In this document: positions 1 through 6,986 of the stretch, piece after piece
How positions within the stretch are numbered: position 1 is the first letter of the stretch
Layout: the number at the start of each line of letters is the position of its first letter
Assembly (NCBI GenBank): GCA_017543645.1
Contig: JAFYFR010000004.1
Coordinates: 1 to 33,155 of the forward strand
Length of the DNA: 33,155 nt
Reading direction: 5' to 3'
Source: Bacteroidales bacterium
GTDB lineage: Bacteria > Bacteroidota > Bacteroidia > Bacteroidales > UBA3824
Position numbers and translations under genes: made by a program
Notes under the pieces: generated by a model
Told to the model about the DNA's origin: nothing
Databases searched by the model: none
The model's input: only the letters and a program-made list of their open reading frames with translations

Positions 1-1
1 A

Positions 2-382
2 ATCGACGGCAAAGTGATATTTATGCGCAAACTTGTCCCCGGCGGCAGCGAACACAGTTTTGGTATCCACGTGGCAAAACTCGCCGGAATGCCTCCCGTG
101 GTTGTTGCCCGCGCCAACGAAATTATGAAAGAACTTGAATCGGGCAGCCGTGGTGCGGCACTTTCTACCCCTCAACCATCAGTCCCCGAAGTAAAAGGCG
201 CAAAAGAATCCAAAGGCAAAACCAAAGCTACCGATGGTATACAATTGAGTTTCTTCAACTTAGAAGACCCAGTATTAATGCAAATCCGCGACGAAATCCG
301 CAAAATCGACATCAACTCGCTCACACCCATCGAGGCACTCAACAAGTTGAACGATATTAAGAAAATCTGCGGATTGAAATAG
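2..382 (+). CDS. mutS: DNA mismatch repair protein MutS, C-terminal fragment (5' end outside window)
   Basis: The frame is open from base 2 and ends in TAG at 382; the beginning lies before the window. About 126 residues remain. They start with the end of the ATPase domain (motif [20 protein letters not shown]), continue with the conserved helix around [11 protein letters not shown], pass through a charged low-complexity linker (about residues 45-75), and finish with the small MutS C-terminal segment containing QLSFF and [14 protein letters not shown], the tetramerisation tail of MutS1. MutS recognises base mismatches and, with MutL, starts repair. The linker and the SFF...ALNKLNDIK tail mark it as MutS1, not MutS2. 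It converges on the next gene with only 2 bases between stop codons and no visible terminator. Family assignment is firm; completeness upstream cannot be judged. Confidence 0.95.
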   Translation: MDGKVIFMRKLVPGGSEHSFGIHVAKLAGMPPVVVARANEIMKELESGSRGAALSTPQPSVPEVKGAKESKGKTKATDGIQLSFFNLEDPVLMQIRDEIRKIDINSLTPIEALNKLNDIKKICGLK

Positions 383-384
383 GC

Positions 385-1875
385 TTAATACGATAAGATA
401 AACTCCACGCGCTTGCGGTTGCCTTTTTCCTCCGGATTGGTGATTTCGCCGTAGCCGTGGCAAGTGATACGTTCAGCCTTGATGCCCTGTTGCACAAGGT
501 AGGTTTTCACAGCTTTTGCGCGGTTTTCAGATAGGAGTTTCAACTCTTTCTTGTCCATGCCAGATGCCGTGTAGCCGTTGACAGTGAGATGCAACGACTG
601 ATTGTTCTTCATCAGCCGTGCCAGTCGGTTGAGTTCGCTCCACGAATCGTTGCTAAGCTTGTGCGATGCAGGTTGGAAATAAACGTTTTGGAGTGTAAAC
701 GCCACGCCGTATTCTATTGACGTTAGGTCTATGTTGTTGATATATAAATGCTTGTCTTTGTTAACAATGATAGTGTTTTCCCAGCCGAGGTAATTGGTCG
801 ACTCGGTTTCCACTATGTATTTCTTGCATTGGTCAACAGTTAGCGAATATTGTCCCAAATTGTTTGAGATACAAGAGTTTATAACTTTTCCCGAAACGGC
901 GTCTTTGATAATCACTTTGGTTTGCACAGGTTCGTGCTTATTATTGTTGCATACAACACCCTTGACGATATAGTTTTCGATAGGACGCAACATCGGTGGC
1001 AGCGACACCGTGTAGATGTTTTCGTCGGCGTTGGCGTTTGACGACACCATGTAGGCGTATTTTCCGTCGGGCGACAGGCTCAAGTACGAATCCCAATATT
1101 TAGAGTTGATTCCCATTCCGAGGTTGACGGGTTCGCTCCAGTTAGTCCATGTGTCGTCTAAGCGGCGGGTCATAAAAATATCCGAACTGCCTTTGGAGTT
1201 GTGTCCGTAACTGCTGAAATACAGCGTAGTATTGTCGGCGGCGAGCCACGGAGTGCCGTCGTTGTATTTTGTGTTGAGGGTTTCGCCGAGATTCACTGGC
1301 TGCGAGTAGGTGTTGTTGTCTAATAGGAAAGAAACGTGGAGATCCAACAGACCGAAACCGCCATCGCGCTCGGCTGCTAAAATAAGCACCTTGTTGTCGG
1401 TACTCAGCGCATAAGACGAATGGACGCTCTTATTGTTCAAGTTTTTGATAGTCAGTTTTTTTACAGTCCAGTTGCCGTTTTTCAACACTGCCTTAGATAT
1501 TCCGTCTGGAGATAGGTATTCAAAATCTTGGCTGTAAACACCTTCGAGGTATAGAACATTGTCGTCGGCCTTGATTACCACATTGTTGCCTCTGCTGTTG
1601 ATAGGCGGAGGAAGTTTTTGGGCATGGGAAATAGTGCCATCGGAATTGATGTCGGCATACCACACGTCGCAATTTTTTTCGGGATTGTTTTCGGCGGAGA
1701 TTCTCGCAAAGTAGAGCCGCTGGCCATTTGACGAAACCACAGGCGCAATTTCAGTAAGCGTACTGCACGCGTTTTCCACCTTGAGTTTTACGCCCTCGGC
1801 ACTTTGCGCCGCAACGTCCGAGCTACACAGTGCCGTGGCACACATTATATTTATTAGTAATAGTTTCACATTCAT
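385..1875 (-). CDS. Exported PD40 beta-propeller / carboxypeptidase-regulatory / OmpA-like protein
   Basis: 496 residues. A signal peptide (residues 1-23, cleavage near VAA-Q) is followed by PD40/WD40-like blades (for example LYFARI, LYFSSYGHNSKGSSDIF and SPDGKYAYMVSS, about residues 45-300). A carboxypeptidase-regulatory-like Ig fold follows (about 303-375, starting YIVKGVV), then an OmpA C-terminal domain (about 390-496, ending GNRKRVEFIL). Such proteins sit in the periplasm or outer membrane, where the OmpA domain normally holds peptidoglycan. Unlike its relatives at 8902-12992 it has no N-terminal TPR part. Its OmpA motif reads GYTASG where relatives read GHTDN: the Asp that contacts diaminopimelate is Ala437, while the partner Arg452 is kept. 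A TAACTTTG box ends only 4 bases before the ATG, so the mRNA may be leaderless. Domain calls are firm; the role is unknown. Confidence 0.88.
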   Translation of the reverse strand: MNVKLLLINIMCATALCSSDVAAQSAEGVKLKVENACSTLTEIAPVVSSNGQRLYFARISAENNPEKNCDVWYADINSDGTISHAQKLPPPINSRGNNVVIKADDNVLYLEGVYSQDFEYLSPDGISKAVLKNGNWTVKKLTIKNLNNKSVHSSYALSTDNKVLILAAERDGGFGLLDLHVSFLLDNNTYSQPVNLGETLNTKYNDGTPWLAADNTTLYFSSYGHNSKGSSDIFMTRRLDDTWTNWSEPVNLGMGINSKYWDSYLSLSPDGKYAYMVSSNANADENIYTVSLPPMLRPIENYIVKGVVCNNNKHEPVQTKVIIKDAVSGKVINSCISNNLGQYSLTVDQCKKYIVETESTNYLGWENTIIVNKDKHLYINNIDLTSIEYGVAFTLQNVYFQPASHKLSNDSWSELNRLARLMKNNQSLHLTVNGYTASGMDKKELKLLSENRAKAVKTYLVQQGIKAERITCHGYGEITNPEEKGNRKRVEFILSY

Positions 1876-1879
1876 AGCG

Positions 1880-1887
1880 CAAAGTTA
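1880..1887 (-). promoter_or_regulatory. -7 promoter box (TAACTTTG) abutting the start of the PD40/OmpA gene
   Basis: On the minus strand TAACTTTG matches TAnnTTTG exactly and is followed by CGCT and then the ATG. The nearest TTTG upstream is 22 bases away, slightly long. The spacing puts the expected transcription start at or next to the ATG. Confidence 0.55.
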
Positions 1888-2096
1888 TAAAAAAACGGAT
1901 AATCATTTGCAAATGTCGAAAAGAATGGATACATTTGTTCAAAAATCATAGGGTATCCCGATATTTGTGTGTTATAATATCGGAAAAACGAAAAAATCAT
2001 CGCTGGTTTGCAACATTTTTTTAGCACCAGCGTTTAATAATTCGGAAACGGCAAACACAATTTGCGCAAAACTTAACATTAACGTAAAGCGCAACC

Positions 2097-2128
2097 CTTG
2101 TAAAGTTTTCCAAACGTTACTAAATTTG
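2097..2128 (+). promoter_or_regulatory. Promoter of the 2182 lipoprotein (CTTG-N20-TAAATTTG)
   Basis: In the 306-base gap 1876-2181, CTTG at 2097-2100 and TAAATTTG at 2121-2128 are separated by 20 bases, a good match to the Bacteroidota -33/-7 consensus. The leader to the ATG is about 45 bases and A-rich. Nothing else in the gap looks coding or structured. Confidence 0.7.
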
Positions 2129-2181
2129 CATAACAATTTATACAATTAATATTATTATAAACAAACAAAAACTACAAAAAA

Positions 2182-2967
2182 ATGAAAAAAATTGCAAAAT
2201 TTTCAGCATTCATGGTAGCTGCTATGTTCGCAGCAACATCATTCACATCTTGTGGTGACGAAAACGATAATGTTACTCCTGATCCTAACGGAGATTTGGC
2301 AGAAAAAGTTAACTTCGACGGTTTGAAAGCTATCGCTAATTCTAACGGCACAATCGACATCGTTGGTGAAATCACAGCCGATAAAAAACTCAAATCTTTC
2401 GTTTTGATTAACGTAGAGACAAATGAGGAAACTTCATTGGGTGACAAAAACACCACTACAAAGGAAAAAGAAGTAGACGAAAACGGCAAGAAAGTTAAAA
2501 AATTCACTATGACCGTTACTGGTGCTAATGTTCCTGTAGGTATCTACAAATTCAAAATCAAAGAAGGCGTTAAGAAACCTATGGAATCTGACGTAATGGG
2601 TGAGCGTTATTCTTTCGAATTGGGTTATGGTGCAAAATCTACACTTGGTTCTTACGTTTCAGTTGTTAATTCAAAAGCTTATACACAAACTGAAGTAGAG
2701 GGCAGTGCTGATGTTGCTAAGAATGTTGAGTTTGTACTTGGCGATAAAGGTTTGAAACCTGCTACTCAGGCTAAAAACGCAGGCAAAGTTGCTTACGCTA
2801 AATCAGCTATTTTCGCTAACACAATCATCACATCTACTGGCTGTATCGCTACTTATGAGTTGAAAGAGAACGCTGATGGTAAAAACGGCACAATGTCTGG
2901 TATCATCATGAAATCAAGCAGCATTCTTACAATCGAACCCGCTGCCGGTGTTACTCTTACAAAGTAA
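2182..2967 (+). CDS. Lipoprotein of unknown function, apparently highly expressed
   Basis: 261 residues. The lipoprotein signal peptide is MKKIAKFSAFMVAAMFAATS followed by FTSC, with the lipidated Cys at about residue 24. After it comes an acidic stretch (GDENDNVTPDPNGD) typical of surface-exported Bacteroidota lipoproteins. The rest is rich in Lys, Thr and Val and looks all-beta (alternating patterns such as FKIKEG). No enzyme motif or known domain is recognised. It has its own strong promoter (2097-2128) and a strong terminator (2999-3032), so it is monocistronic. Codons end in T far more often than in neighbouring genes (GCT, GTT, ACT and TCT dominate), as in abundant proteins. An abundant envelope lipoprotein is an inference; no function is assigned. 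Confidence 0.85.
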   Translation: MKKIAKFSAFMVAAMFAATSFTSCGDENDNVTPDPNGDLAEKVNFDGLKAIANSNGTIDIVGEITADKKLKSFVLINVETNEETSLGDKNTTTKEKEVDENGKKVKKFTMTVTGANVPVGIYKFKIKEGVKKPMESDVMGERYSFELGYGAKSTLGSYVSVVNSKAYTQTEVEGSADVAKNVEFVLGDKGLKPATQAKNAGKVAYAKSAIFANTIITSTGCIATYELKENADGKNGTMSGIIMKSSSILTIEPAAGVTLTK

Positions 2968-2998
2968 TTTTAGATAGTAACAACATTTAAACAATATT

Positions 2999-3032
2999 AA
3001 AAGTCCGTAGCAAAAATGCTGCGGGCTTTTTT
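2999..3032 (+). terminator. Rho-independent terminator after the 2182 lipoprotein
   Basis: AAAAGTCCGTAGCA pairs with TGCTGCGGGCTTTT across a 4-base loop (two G-U pairs), and the second arm runs into T6. Confidence 0.85.
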
Positions 3033-3033
3033 G

Positions 3034-3065
3034 TTTGGAATTTTGAAGGGGAATTGGTATATTTG
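3034..3065 (+). promoter_or_regulatory. Promoter of the toxin-antitoxin-like pair (TTTG-N20-TATATTTG)
   Basis: TTTG at 3034-3037 and TATATTTG at 3058-3065 are spaced by exactly 20 bases, a near-perfect Bacteroidota promoter. It starts right after the previous gene's terminator and sets the true start of the next gene at 3091, not upstream. Confidence 0.75.
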
Positions 3066-3090
3066 CAGAGGAAACTTAAAACTTATTAGT

Positions 3091-3564
3091 ATGAAAGCCG
3101 TATTAAAAACCATAGAGCAAAACGATAACGTTAGTTTGTATTCGATTTGTTTTGCCGATAGCGATATTTCGGAGTATGAAAAATTTCTGCAAAAATTTAA
3201 GGATAATGCAAAATTGAACTCTGATTTTCAAACTATTCTTTTGGCATTAGAGAAAATAATTGACAAAGGAGCGTTGGAGCGATTTTTTAGAATAGAAGGC
3301 AAAATGTCTGACAGAGTTGCTGCATTATCTATAGATTCTCGCAAATTGCGTCTCTATTGTTTACGGATTTCTGACCAAATTCTGATTGTTGGTAATGGCG
3401 GAATAAAAACTACTCGCACATATCAAGAGGATACCACTTTGAGTGGGTATGTACTTGATTTACAAAAGTTTGATGAACTATTATTGCAAGCACAGAAAAA
3501 TGGAACTATCACAATAGAGAAAAATATGATTGTTGGTATAGAAAATAAAACTTTTGAACTATGA
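3091..3564 (+). CDS. Putative HigB/RelE-like type II toxin
   Basis: 157 residues from ATG 3091. The reading frame continues upstream but runs through the terminator and promoter, so the downstream ATG is chosen. The second half carries the pattern I associate with HigB/Gp49-like toxins of Bacteroidota: a basic Arg-containing segment (FRIEGKMSDRVAALSID), a beta-strand run LRLYCLRISDQILIVGNGG, then KTTRTYQED. Toxins of this fold cut mRNA at the ribosome. The next gene, an XRE-type helix-turn-helix protein, overlaps it by 4 bases (ATGA). Toxin-first order is that of higBA. The family call rests on pattern memory plus context. Alternatively it could be a regulator-associated protein with no nuclease activity. 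There is no signal peptide; it is cytoplasmic. Confidence 0.55.
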   Translation: MKAVLKTIEQNDNVSLYSICFADSDISEYEKFLQKFKDNAKLNSDFQTILLALEKIIDKGALERFFRIEGKMSDRVAALSIDSRKLRLYCLRISDQILIVGNGGIKTTRTYQEDTTLSGYVLDLQKFDELLLQAQKNGTITIEKNMIVGIENKTFEL

Positions 3565-3860
3565 TAACAAATCCACTTTTCCGAGAATGTCTCGCTCAGA
3601 TACCTACTCAGGTACGCCGCAAATTCGATTTTGTTTTTGCCGTTGCCGACCGTATATCTGAACTTATGGATAAAAAAGGTATCACAAAAACTGAACTTGC
3701 TAAAAAAACCGGCAAAACAGAAGCTCTTGTATCCGAATGGCTTACTGGACGTTATAATTTTACATTATCTGAAATCGCTGATATTTCGGAAGTTTTGGGC
3801 GAACCTATTATAGATGTTGAAAGGTCAAAAAGACAAGTTTTTGATTTCCCCATTCAGTAA
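3561..3860 (+). CDS. XRE-family helix-turn-helix protein, putative antitoxin
   Basis: 99 residues with an HTH_3 (Cro/C1-type) domain at about residues 30-80: ISELMDKKGITKTELAKKTG, then the recognition helix region KTEALVSEWLTGRYNFTLSE. Translation is coupled to the toxin-like gene by the ATGA overlap at 3561-3564. In higBA-like modules the HTH protein neutralises the toxin and represses the shared promoter, which here would be 3034-3065. No inverted-repeat operator could be picked out confidently. The DNA-binding domain is clear; the antitoxin role is inferred from order and overlap. Confidence 0.75.
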   Translation: MITNPLFRECLAQIPTQVRRKFDFVFAVADRISELMDKKGITKTELAKKTGKTEALVSEWLTGRYNFTLSEIADISEVLGEPIIDVERSKRQVFDFPIQ

Positions 3861-3868
3861 AAAATCCC

Positions 3869-3876
3869 TATATTTG
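3869..3876 (+). promoter_or_regulatory. -7 promoter box (TATATTTG) of rubrerythrin
   Basis: TATATTTG lies 47 bases before the rubrerythrin ATG, just after the antitoxin stop codon. The nearest TTTG is 25 bases upstream, so the -33 element is weak. Confidence 0.55.
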
Positions 3877-3923
3877 CACATTATAAATAAATCACATATT
3901 ACAAACAATCAAAACCCCACACA

Positions 3924-4466
3924 ATGAAATCACTTAAAGGCACAAAAACAGAAAAGAACCTCATGGAGGCTTTTGCCGGAGAGAGCCAGGCAAGAAACAA
4001 GTACACTTACTACGCTTCAAAGGCTAAAAAAGACGGCTTTGTACAGATTGGAAACCTTTTTGAGGAGACCGCCAACCAAGAGAAAGAACACGCTAAGATA
4101 TGGTTCAAACTACTCTGTGGCGGCAAAATCCAAGATACTCTTGCCAACCTCAAAGACGCTGCCGAGGGCGAAAATTCAGAATGGACTGATATGTATCCCC
4201 GTATGGCAAAAGAAGCTCGCGAAGAGGGATTTAACGAGATTGCCGACCTATTTGAAGGCGTGGCTGCTATCGAAAAGGAGCACGAGGAGCGTTACCGCAA
4301 ACTTTTGAAAAATATCGAAGACAAAATAGTTTTTTCGCGCCAAGGCGATTGTATATGGCAGTGTAGCAACTGCGGACACATAGTAGTAGGCAAGTCGGCT
4401 CCTGATGTTTGTCCCGTGTGCGACCATCCTCAGGCATATTTCCAGCTTAAAGCGGAGAATTTTTAG
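3924..4466 (+). CDS. rbr: Rubrerythrin
   Basis: 180 residues, usual family length. The N-terminal ferritin-like four-helix domain has the di-iron ligands: Glu20 (in AFAGES), Glu53 and His56 (in NQEKEH), a second pair near Glu83/Glu86, and Glu117 with His120 (in AIEKEH). The C-terminal rubredoxin-like domain has two CxxC pairs, CSNC (147-150) and CPVC (163-166), binding one Fe(SCys)4. Rubrerythrin reduces hydrogen peroxide in the cytoplasm of anaerobes, with electrons arriving through the rubredoxin centre. All metal ligands are present, so it should be active. It stands alone with its own -7 box, as expected for an oxidative-stress gene. No regulator site such as a PerR box was identified. 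Confidence 0.95.
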   Translation: MKSLKGTKTEKNLMEAFAGESQARNKYTYYASKAKKDGFVQIGNLFEETANQEKEHAKIWFKLLCGGKIQDTLANLKDAAEGENSEWTDMYPRMAKEAREEGFNEIADLFEGVAAIEKEHEERYRKLLKNIEDKIVFSRQGDCIWQCSNCGHIVVGKSAPDVCPVCDHPQAYFQLKAENF

Positions 4467-4602
4467 CCTATGGTGGTACATTTTTTGAAGTGTAAATTTA
4501 GAAACGGAAAAAAAACCGCAAAAAAAATGCACACTTATTAATTATTTCCGTATATTTACACTTGTAAGAAATAATCATTTTAACACAAAAAACACATACA
4601 AA

Positions 4603-4965
4603 ATGGCAGACATTAATTCAATTTGGCAGTTAGACCATGACACAATCATCAAACTGCAAGAGAAAATCGGAACAAAGGCCGACGGAATGATCGGTCAGAA
4701 TACAATCAAGAAACTTCAGGCTTGGCTCAACAACGAAAGCAACGCCGGTCTGGTAGAAGATGGGAAACTCGGTCCTAAGACCATCAAAGCTCTTCAGTCT
4801 TTTGTAGGCGTAGAAGCCGATGGTTCGTTCGGACCCGCTACCGCCAACGCATTGAAACTAAAACTGATGGAAAACGCACAAGGCGAACAGGTTATTACCG
4901 ATGCCGGCGACTTAGACGATGTGGTTGAGCGTTATATGCGTGAACAAGGCATTAAACAAGCATAA
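4603..4965 (+). CDS. Small protein of peptidoglycan-binding-like repeats, no signal peptide
   Basis: 120 residues. Three copies of a PG_binding_1-like pattern are visible: KADGMIGQNTIKKLQAWL (about 25-42), EDGKLGPKTIKALQSFVG (52-69) and EADGSFGPATANALKLKL (71-88). The D-G-x-x-G-x-x-T-x-x-x-L signature repeats in each. A short acidic helical tail follows. In other proteins such repeats bind cell wall beside a hydrolase, but here there is no catalytic domain, no signal peptide and no transmembrane segment. A weak box TATATTTA at 4551-4558 precedes it. It could be exported by an unusual route, be released by lysis, or use the fold for something cytoplasmic. The coding call is firm because the ATG is well placed and the repeats are intact; the function is open. 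Confidence 0.8.
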   Translation: MADINSIWQLDHDTIIKLQEKIGTKADGMIGQNTIKKLQAWLNNESNAGLVEDGKLGPKTIKALQSFVGVEADGSFGPATANALKLKLMENAQGEQVITDAGDLDDVVERYMREQGIKQA

Positions 4966-4994
4966 TTAGTGATTTTTTAAAATGTGAAACTTGG

Positions 4995-5018
4995 GCGGCG
5001 TTCCTTTATGGACGTCGC
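4995..5018. terminator. Hairpin between convergent genes, possible bidirectional terminator
   Basis: GCGGCGT pairs with ACGTCGC (one G-U) around a 10-base loop. It is followed on the plus strand by the T-rich TCATTTCTTTT. It lies between the stops of the 4603 (+) and 5019 (-) genes. Confidence 0.45.
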
Positions 5019-6065
5019 TCATTTCTTTTGTACAGGCTCGTGCAGGGTGAGTGTTACGGGCAGGTGGTCGGAAAAACCATCGTTGTATTTCATGCCGATG
5101 TATGTTCGCTTGGGTTTGGGACCTGAGACATCGTATTCGAGGATAAAATCGCGGTCAACGGTTTTGGCATCGTCCTTTGTGCAGCAGAGTCCATGGTTGA
5201 GCATGAGGTTGCCCGATACAAAAATCTGGTCGAGAATGTCGTACACGCCTTGGTATTTATATGTCCACATCTTTTTTTCGGTCTGCATATAGTGGGCGAG
5301 GTGGTAGAGTCCGGCAGGCTGGATGGTGTCGAAAGTGGTGATAGAGCCGAGACCTTCGTTTACCGACTTGTCTAACGGCGAGTCGTTGAAGTCGCCAATG
5401 CAGACTATTTTTGCGCCGCTGTTAACTGCGAGAACAGAGTCGATGCGGTGCCTGAGGGTGTGTGCAGCATCCATGCGGAGCTCCTCGCTGGCTATGCGTC
5501 CGCTGTAACGGCTCGGCCAGTGGTTGACAAACACATGGAGGGTGTCGCCAAACTCTTTGGCTATGCCTTTTACGTAGACGATGTCGCGTGAATGGTATGT
5601 GGGGTCTGTGGGAAAGGAAATAGGAATGAATGTGGTGTCGGTAATCATGAACGTTTCGCTTCGGTAGAGAAATGCCACGTCGATGCCTCTGCGGTCGAGC
5701 GTTTCGTGGTAGTAATATTCGTAGCCCAAATAGCCCAGTGGCGTGGAGCGTAGAATGTCGTTAAGCACTTCTTGGTTTTCTATTTCGCATATGCCTATGA
5801 TGTCGGGAAAATGTTTTTCACCTACCGATGCAATCACCTGCCAGATACGCTTTTTTTTAATCTCGTAGCGGTTGCGGGTCCAGTTTTTCGCGCCATCGGG
5901 AGTGAAATCCGAATCGTTGGTGTCGGGGCTGTCGATAATGTCGAACATATTTTCAAGGTTGTAGAACATTACGATGAACTCTTGCTGGTAAACAGCGGCG
6001 CGGTATACAGTGGCACATCCGCATGTGAGCAATAAGGCTGTTAATATGAGTGTTTTTGTTTTCAT
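5019..6065 (-). CDS. Exported endonuclease/exonuclease/phosphatase-family protein
   Basis: 348 residues from ATG 6065 (MKTKTLILTALLLTCGCATV). An in-frame upstream start at 6095 is rejected because it would precede the signal peptide with a charged extension overlapping the promoter box. Family motifs appear in order: YNLENMFD near residue 35, metal-binding Glu in GICEIEN (about 92), NHWPSR (about 180), GDFNDSP (about 228) and the terminal SDHLPVTL. All residues needed for metal-dependent phosphodiester hydrolysis appear present. The export signal ends in CGC, so it is a probable though imperfect lipoprotein. Substrate is unknown: these enzymes range from nucleases to inositol-lipid phosphatases. 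It converges on the 4603 gene. A TATATTTA box sits at 6085-6092 on the minus strand. Confidence 0.85.
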   Translation of the reverse strand: MKTKTLILTALLLTCGCATVYRAAVYQQEFIVMFYNLENMFDIIDSPDTNDSDFTPDGAKNWTRNRYEIKKKRIWQVIASVGEKHFPDIIGICEIENQEVLNDILRSTPLGYLGYEYYYHETLDRRGIDVAFLYRSETFMITDTTFIPISFPTDPTYHSRDIVYVKGIAKEFGDTLHVFVNHWPSRYSGRIASEELRMDAAHTLRHRIDSVLAVNSGAKIVCIGDFNDSPLDKSVNEGLGSITTFDTIQPAGLYHLAHYMQTEKKMWTYKYQGVYDILDQIFVSGNLMLNHGLCCTKDDAKTVDRDFILEYDVSGPKPKRTYIGMKYNDGFSDHLPVTLTLHEPVQKK

Positions 6066-6095
6066 GTCGTTATAATTTTGTGTGTAAATATACAC

Positions 6096-6128
6096 AAAAA
6101 AACGGAATCCGTGACGAATTCCGTTTTT
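6096..6128 (-). terminator. Terminator after the PorT-like barrel gene
   Basis: AAAAACGGAAT and AATTCCGTTTTT form an inverted repeat. On the minus strand the hairpin ends in a T-run, 20 bases past the stop at 6149 and just before the start of the next gene. Confidence 0.75.
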
Positions 6129-6148
6129 GTATTTTTATTGACTTCGGT

Positions 6149-6946
6149 TTAGAACGAAGAGCCGCGCAGTTTGCGGCGTATTTTCTCAGCCTGCCAGTTG
6201 TGAACCGTTAGCCAGCGGCAGAGCGGCACGTTAAGACTGGTGTAGAGGTAAATGTTACCCTTGATGCCTTGGAATGGCTTGTATGTGGCACCGTCTTGAA
6301 CGATAGAGCATTTGTCGTTGATAAAGTTCATAAACATATAGTTGGCGTTGATGCTGATCATTCCAACGTTGAATCCGAACACTCCCGATACCGACAACTG
6401 CTTGATTTCGTCTCCAGAGAGTTTTTTCCCGAATTTTTCGGTTGTCCAGCTTGCTTTCTGGCCTTGGCTTACCATGAAGTTGTAATGTGCCCTTACTCCG
6501 ATGGTCATGTATCTCATGTTGCGGTAGATGTCGTTAGGTCCGAATTTGAGCAAAAGCGGAACCGAAACTGCCATAGCGCGGAACGATTCTGTCATGTCGT
6601 AAAGGTTGTTGTCGCGAGTTTCGTATTTGGTACGGCATCCGTAGTCGCAGAACTCCAGACCGGTGAGAATGCCCGACTTGTTGTTTTTAAAGTCGAGGTT
6701 GTACACCATGCCCAGCTGAAAGCCGGGAGCGTAGTTGAATCCGCTCGCGCGTTTTTTGTACATGTCGCCTTTTGCGGTATGGAGCATAACTTTCTCGTTG
6801 GTGTTTTCAGGTGCGCCGAAACTATGGTTAAGTCCGATGACCACGCCCCAGTAGCGGTATTCCGATTTGTTTCCTTCTTCGAGCTGCGCCGAGGCTGCGG
6901 CTACGAAACCGAGGCAGAATAGTAATATAAATGTCAGATGTTTCAT
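6149..6946 (-). CDS. PorT-like outer-membrane beta-barrel protein
   Basis: 265 residues. The signal peptide is MKHLTFILLFCLGFVAAASA, cleaved before QLEEG. The mature part is made of alternating hydrophobic strands with aromatic girdle residues (YRYWGVVIGLNHSFG; FNYAPGFQLGMVYNLDF; RAMAVSVPLLLKFG; FGFNVGMISINANYMF), the pattern of the OMP_b-brl_2/PorT family. It probably sits in the outer membrane. Members include PorT of type IX secretion but also many barrels of unknown role, and I do not see enough to call it the secretion component. It begins 40 bases after the kelch lipoprotein stop and is probably co-transcribed with it. A strong terminator follows. Confidence 0.75.
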   Translation of the reverse strand: MKHLTFILLFCLGFVAAASAQLEEGNKSEYRYWGVVIGLNHSFGAPENTNEKVMLHTAKGDMYKKRASGFNYAPGFQLGMVYNLDFKNNKSGILTGLEFCDYGCRTKYETRDNNLYDMTESFRAMAVSVPLLLKFGPNDIYRNMRYMTIGVRAHYNFMVSQGQKASWTTEKFGKKLSGDEIKQLSVSGVFGFNVGMISINANYMFMNFINDKCSIVQDGATYKPFQGIKGNIYLYTSLNVPLCRWLTVHNWQAEKIRRKLRGSSF

Positions 6947-6986
6947 CTTATTAATTATTATCGGTTTTATAATTCGGTTACAAATA

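Noticed and set aside
1967..2149. 60-codon plus-strand frame in the gap before the 2182 lipoprotein
   Set aside because: It covers the lipoprotein's promoter (2097-2128), has no family signal or ribosome site, and its composition is that of the AT-rich gap.
6269..6922. 217-codon plus-strand frame opposite the PorT-like barrel
   Set aside because: The minus-strand product has a signal peptide and barrel strands; the plus frame shows only low-diversity Val/His/Phe sequence typical of a shadow.
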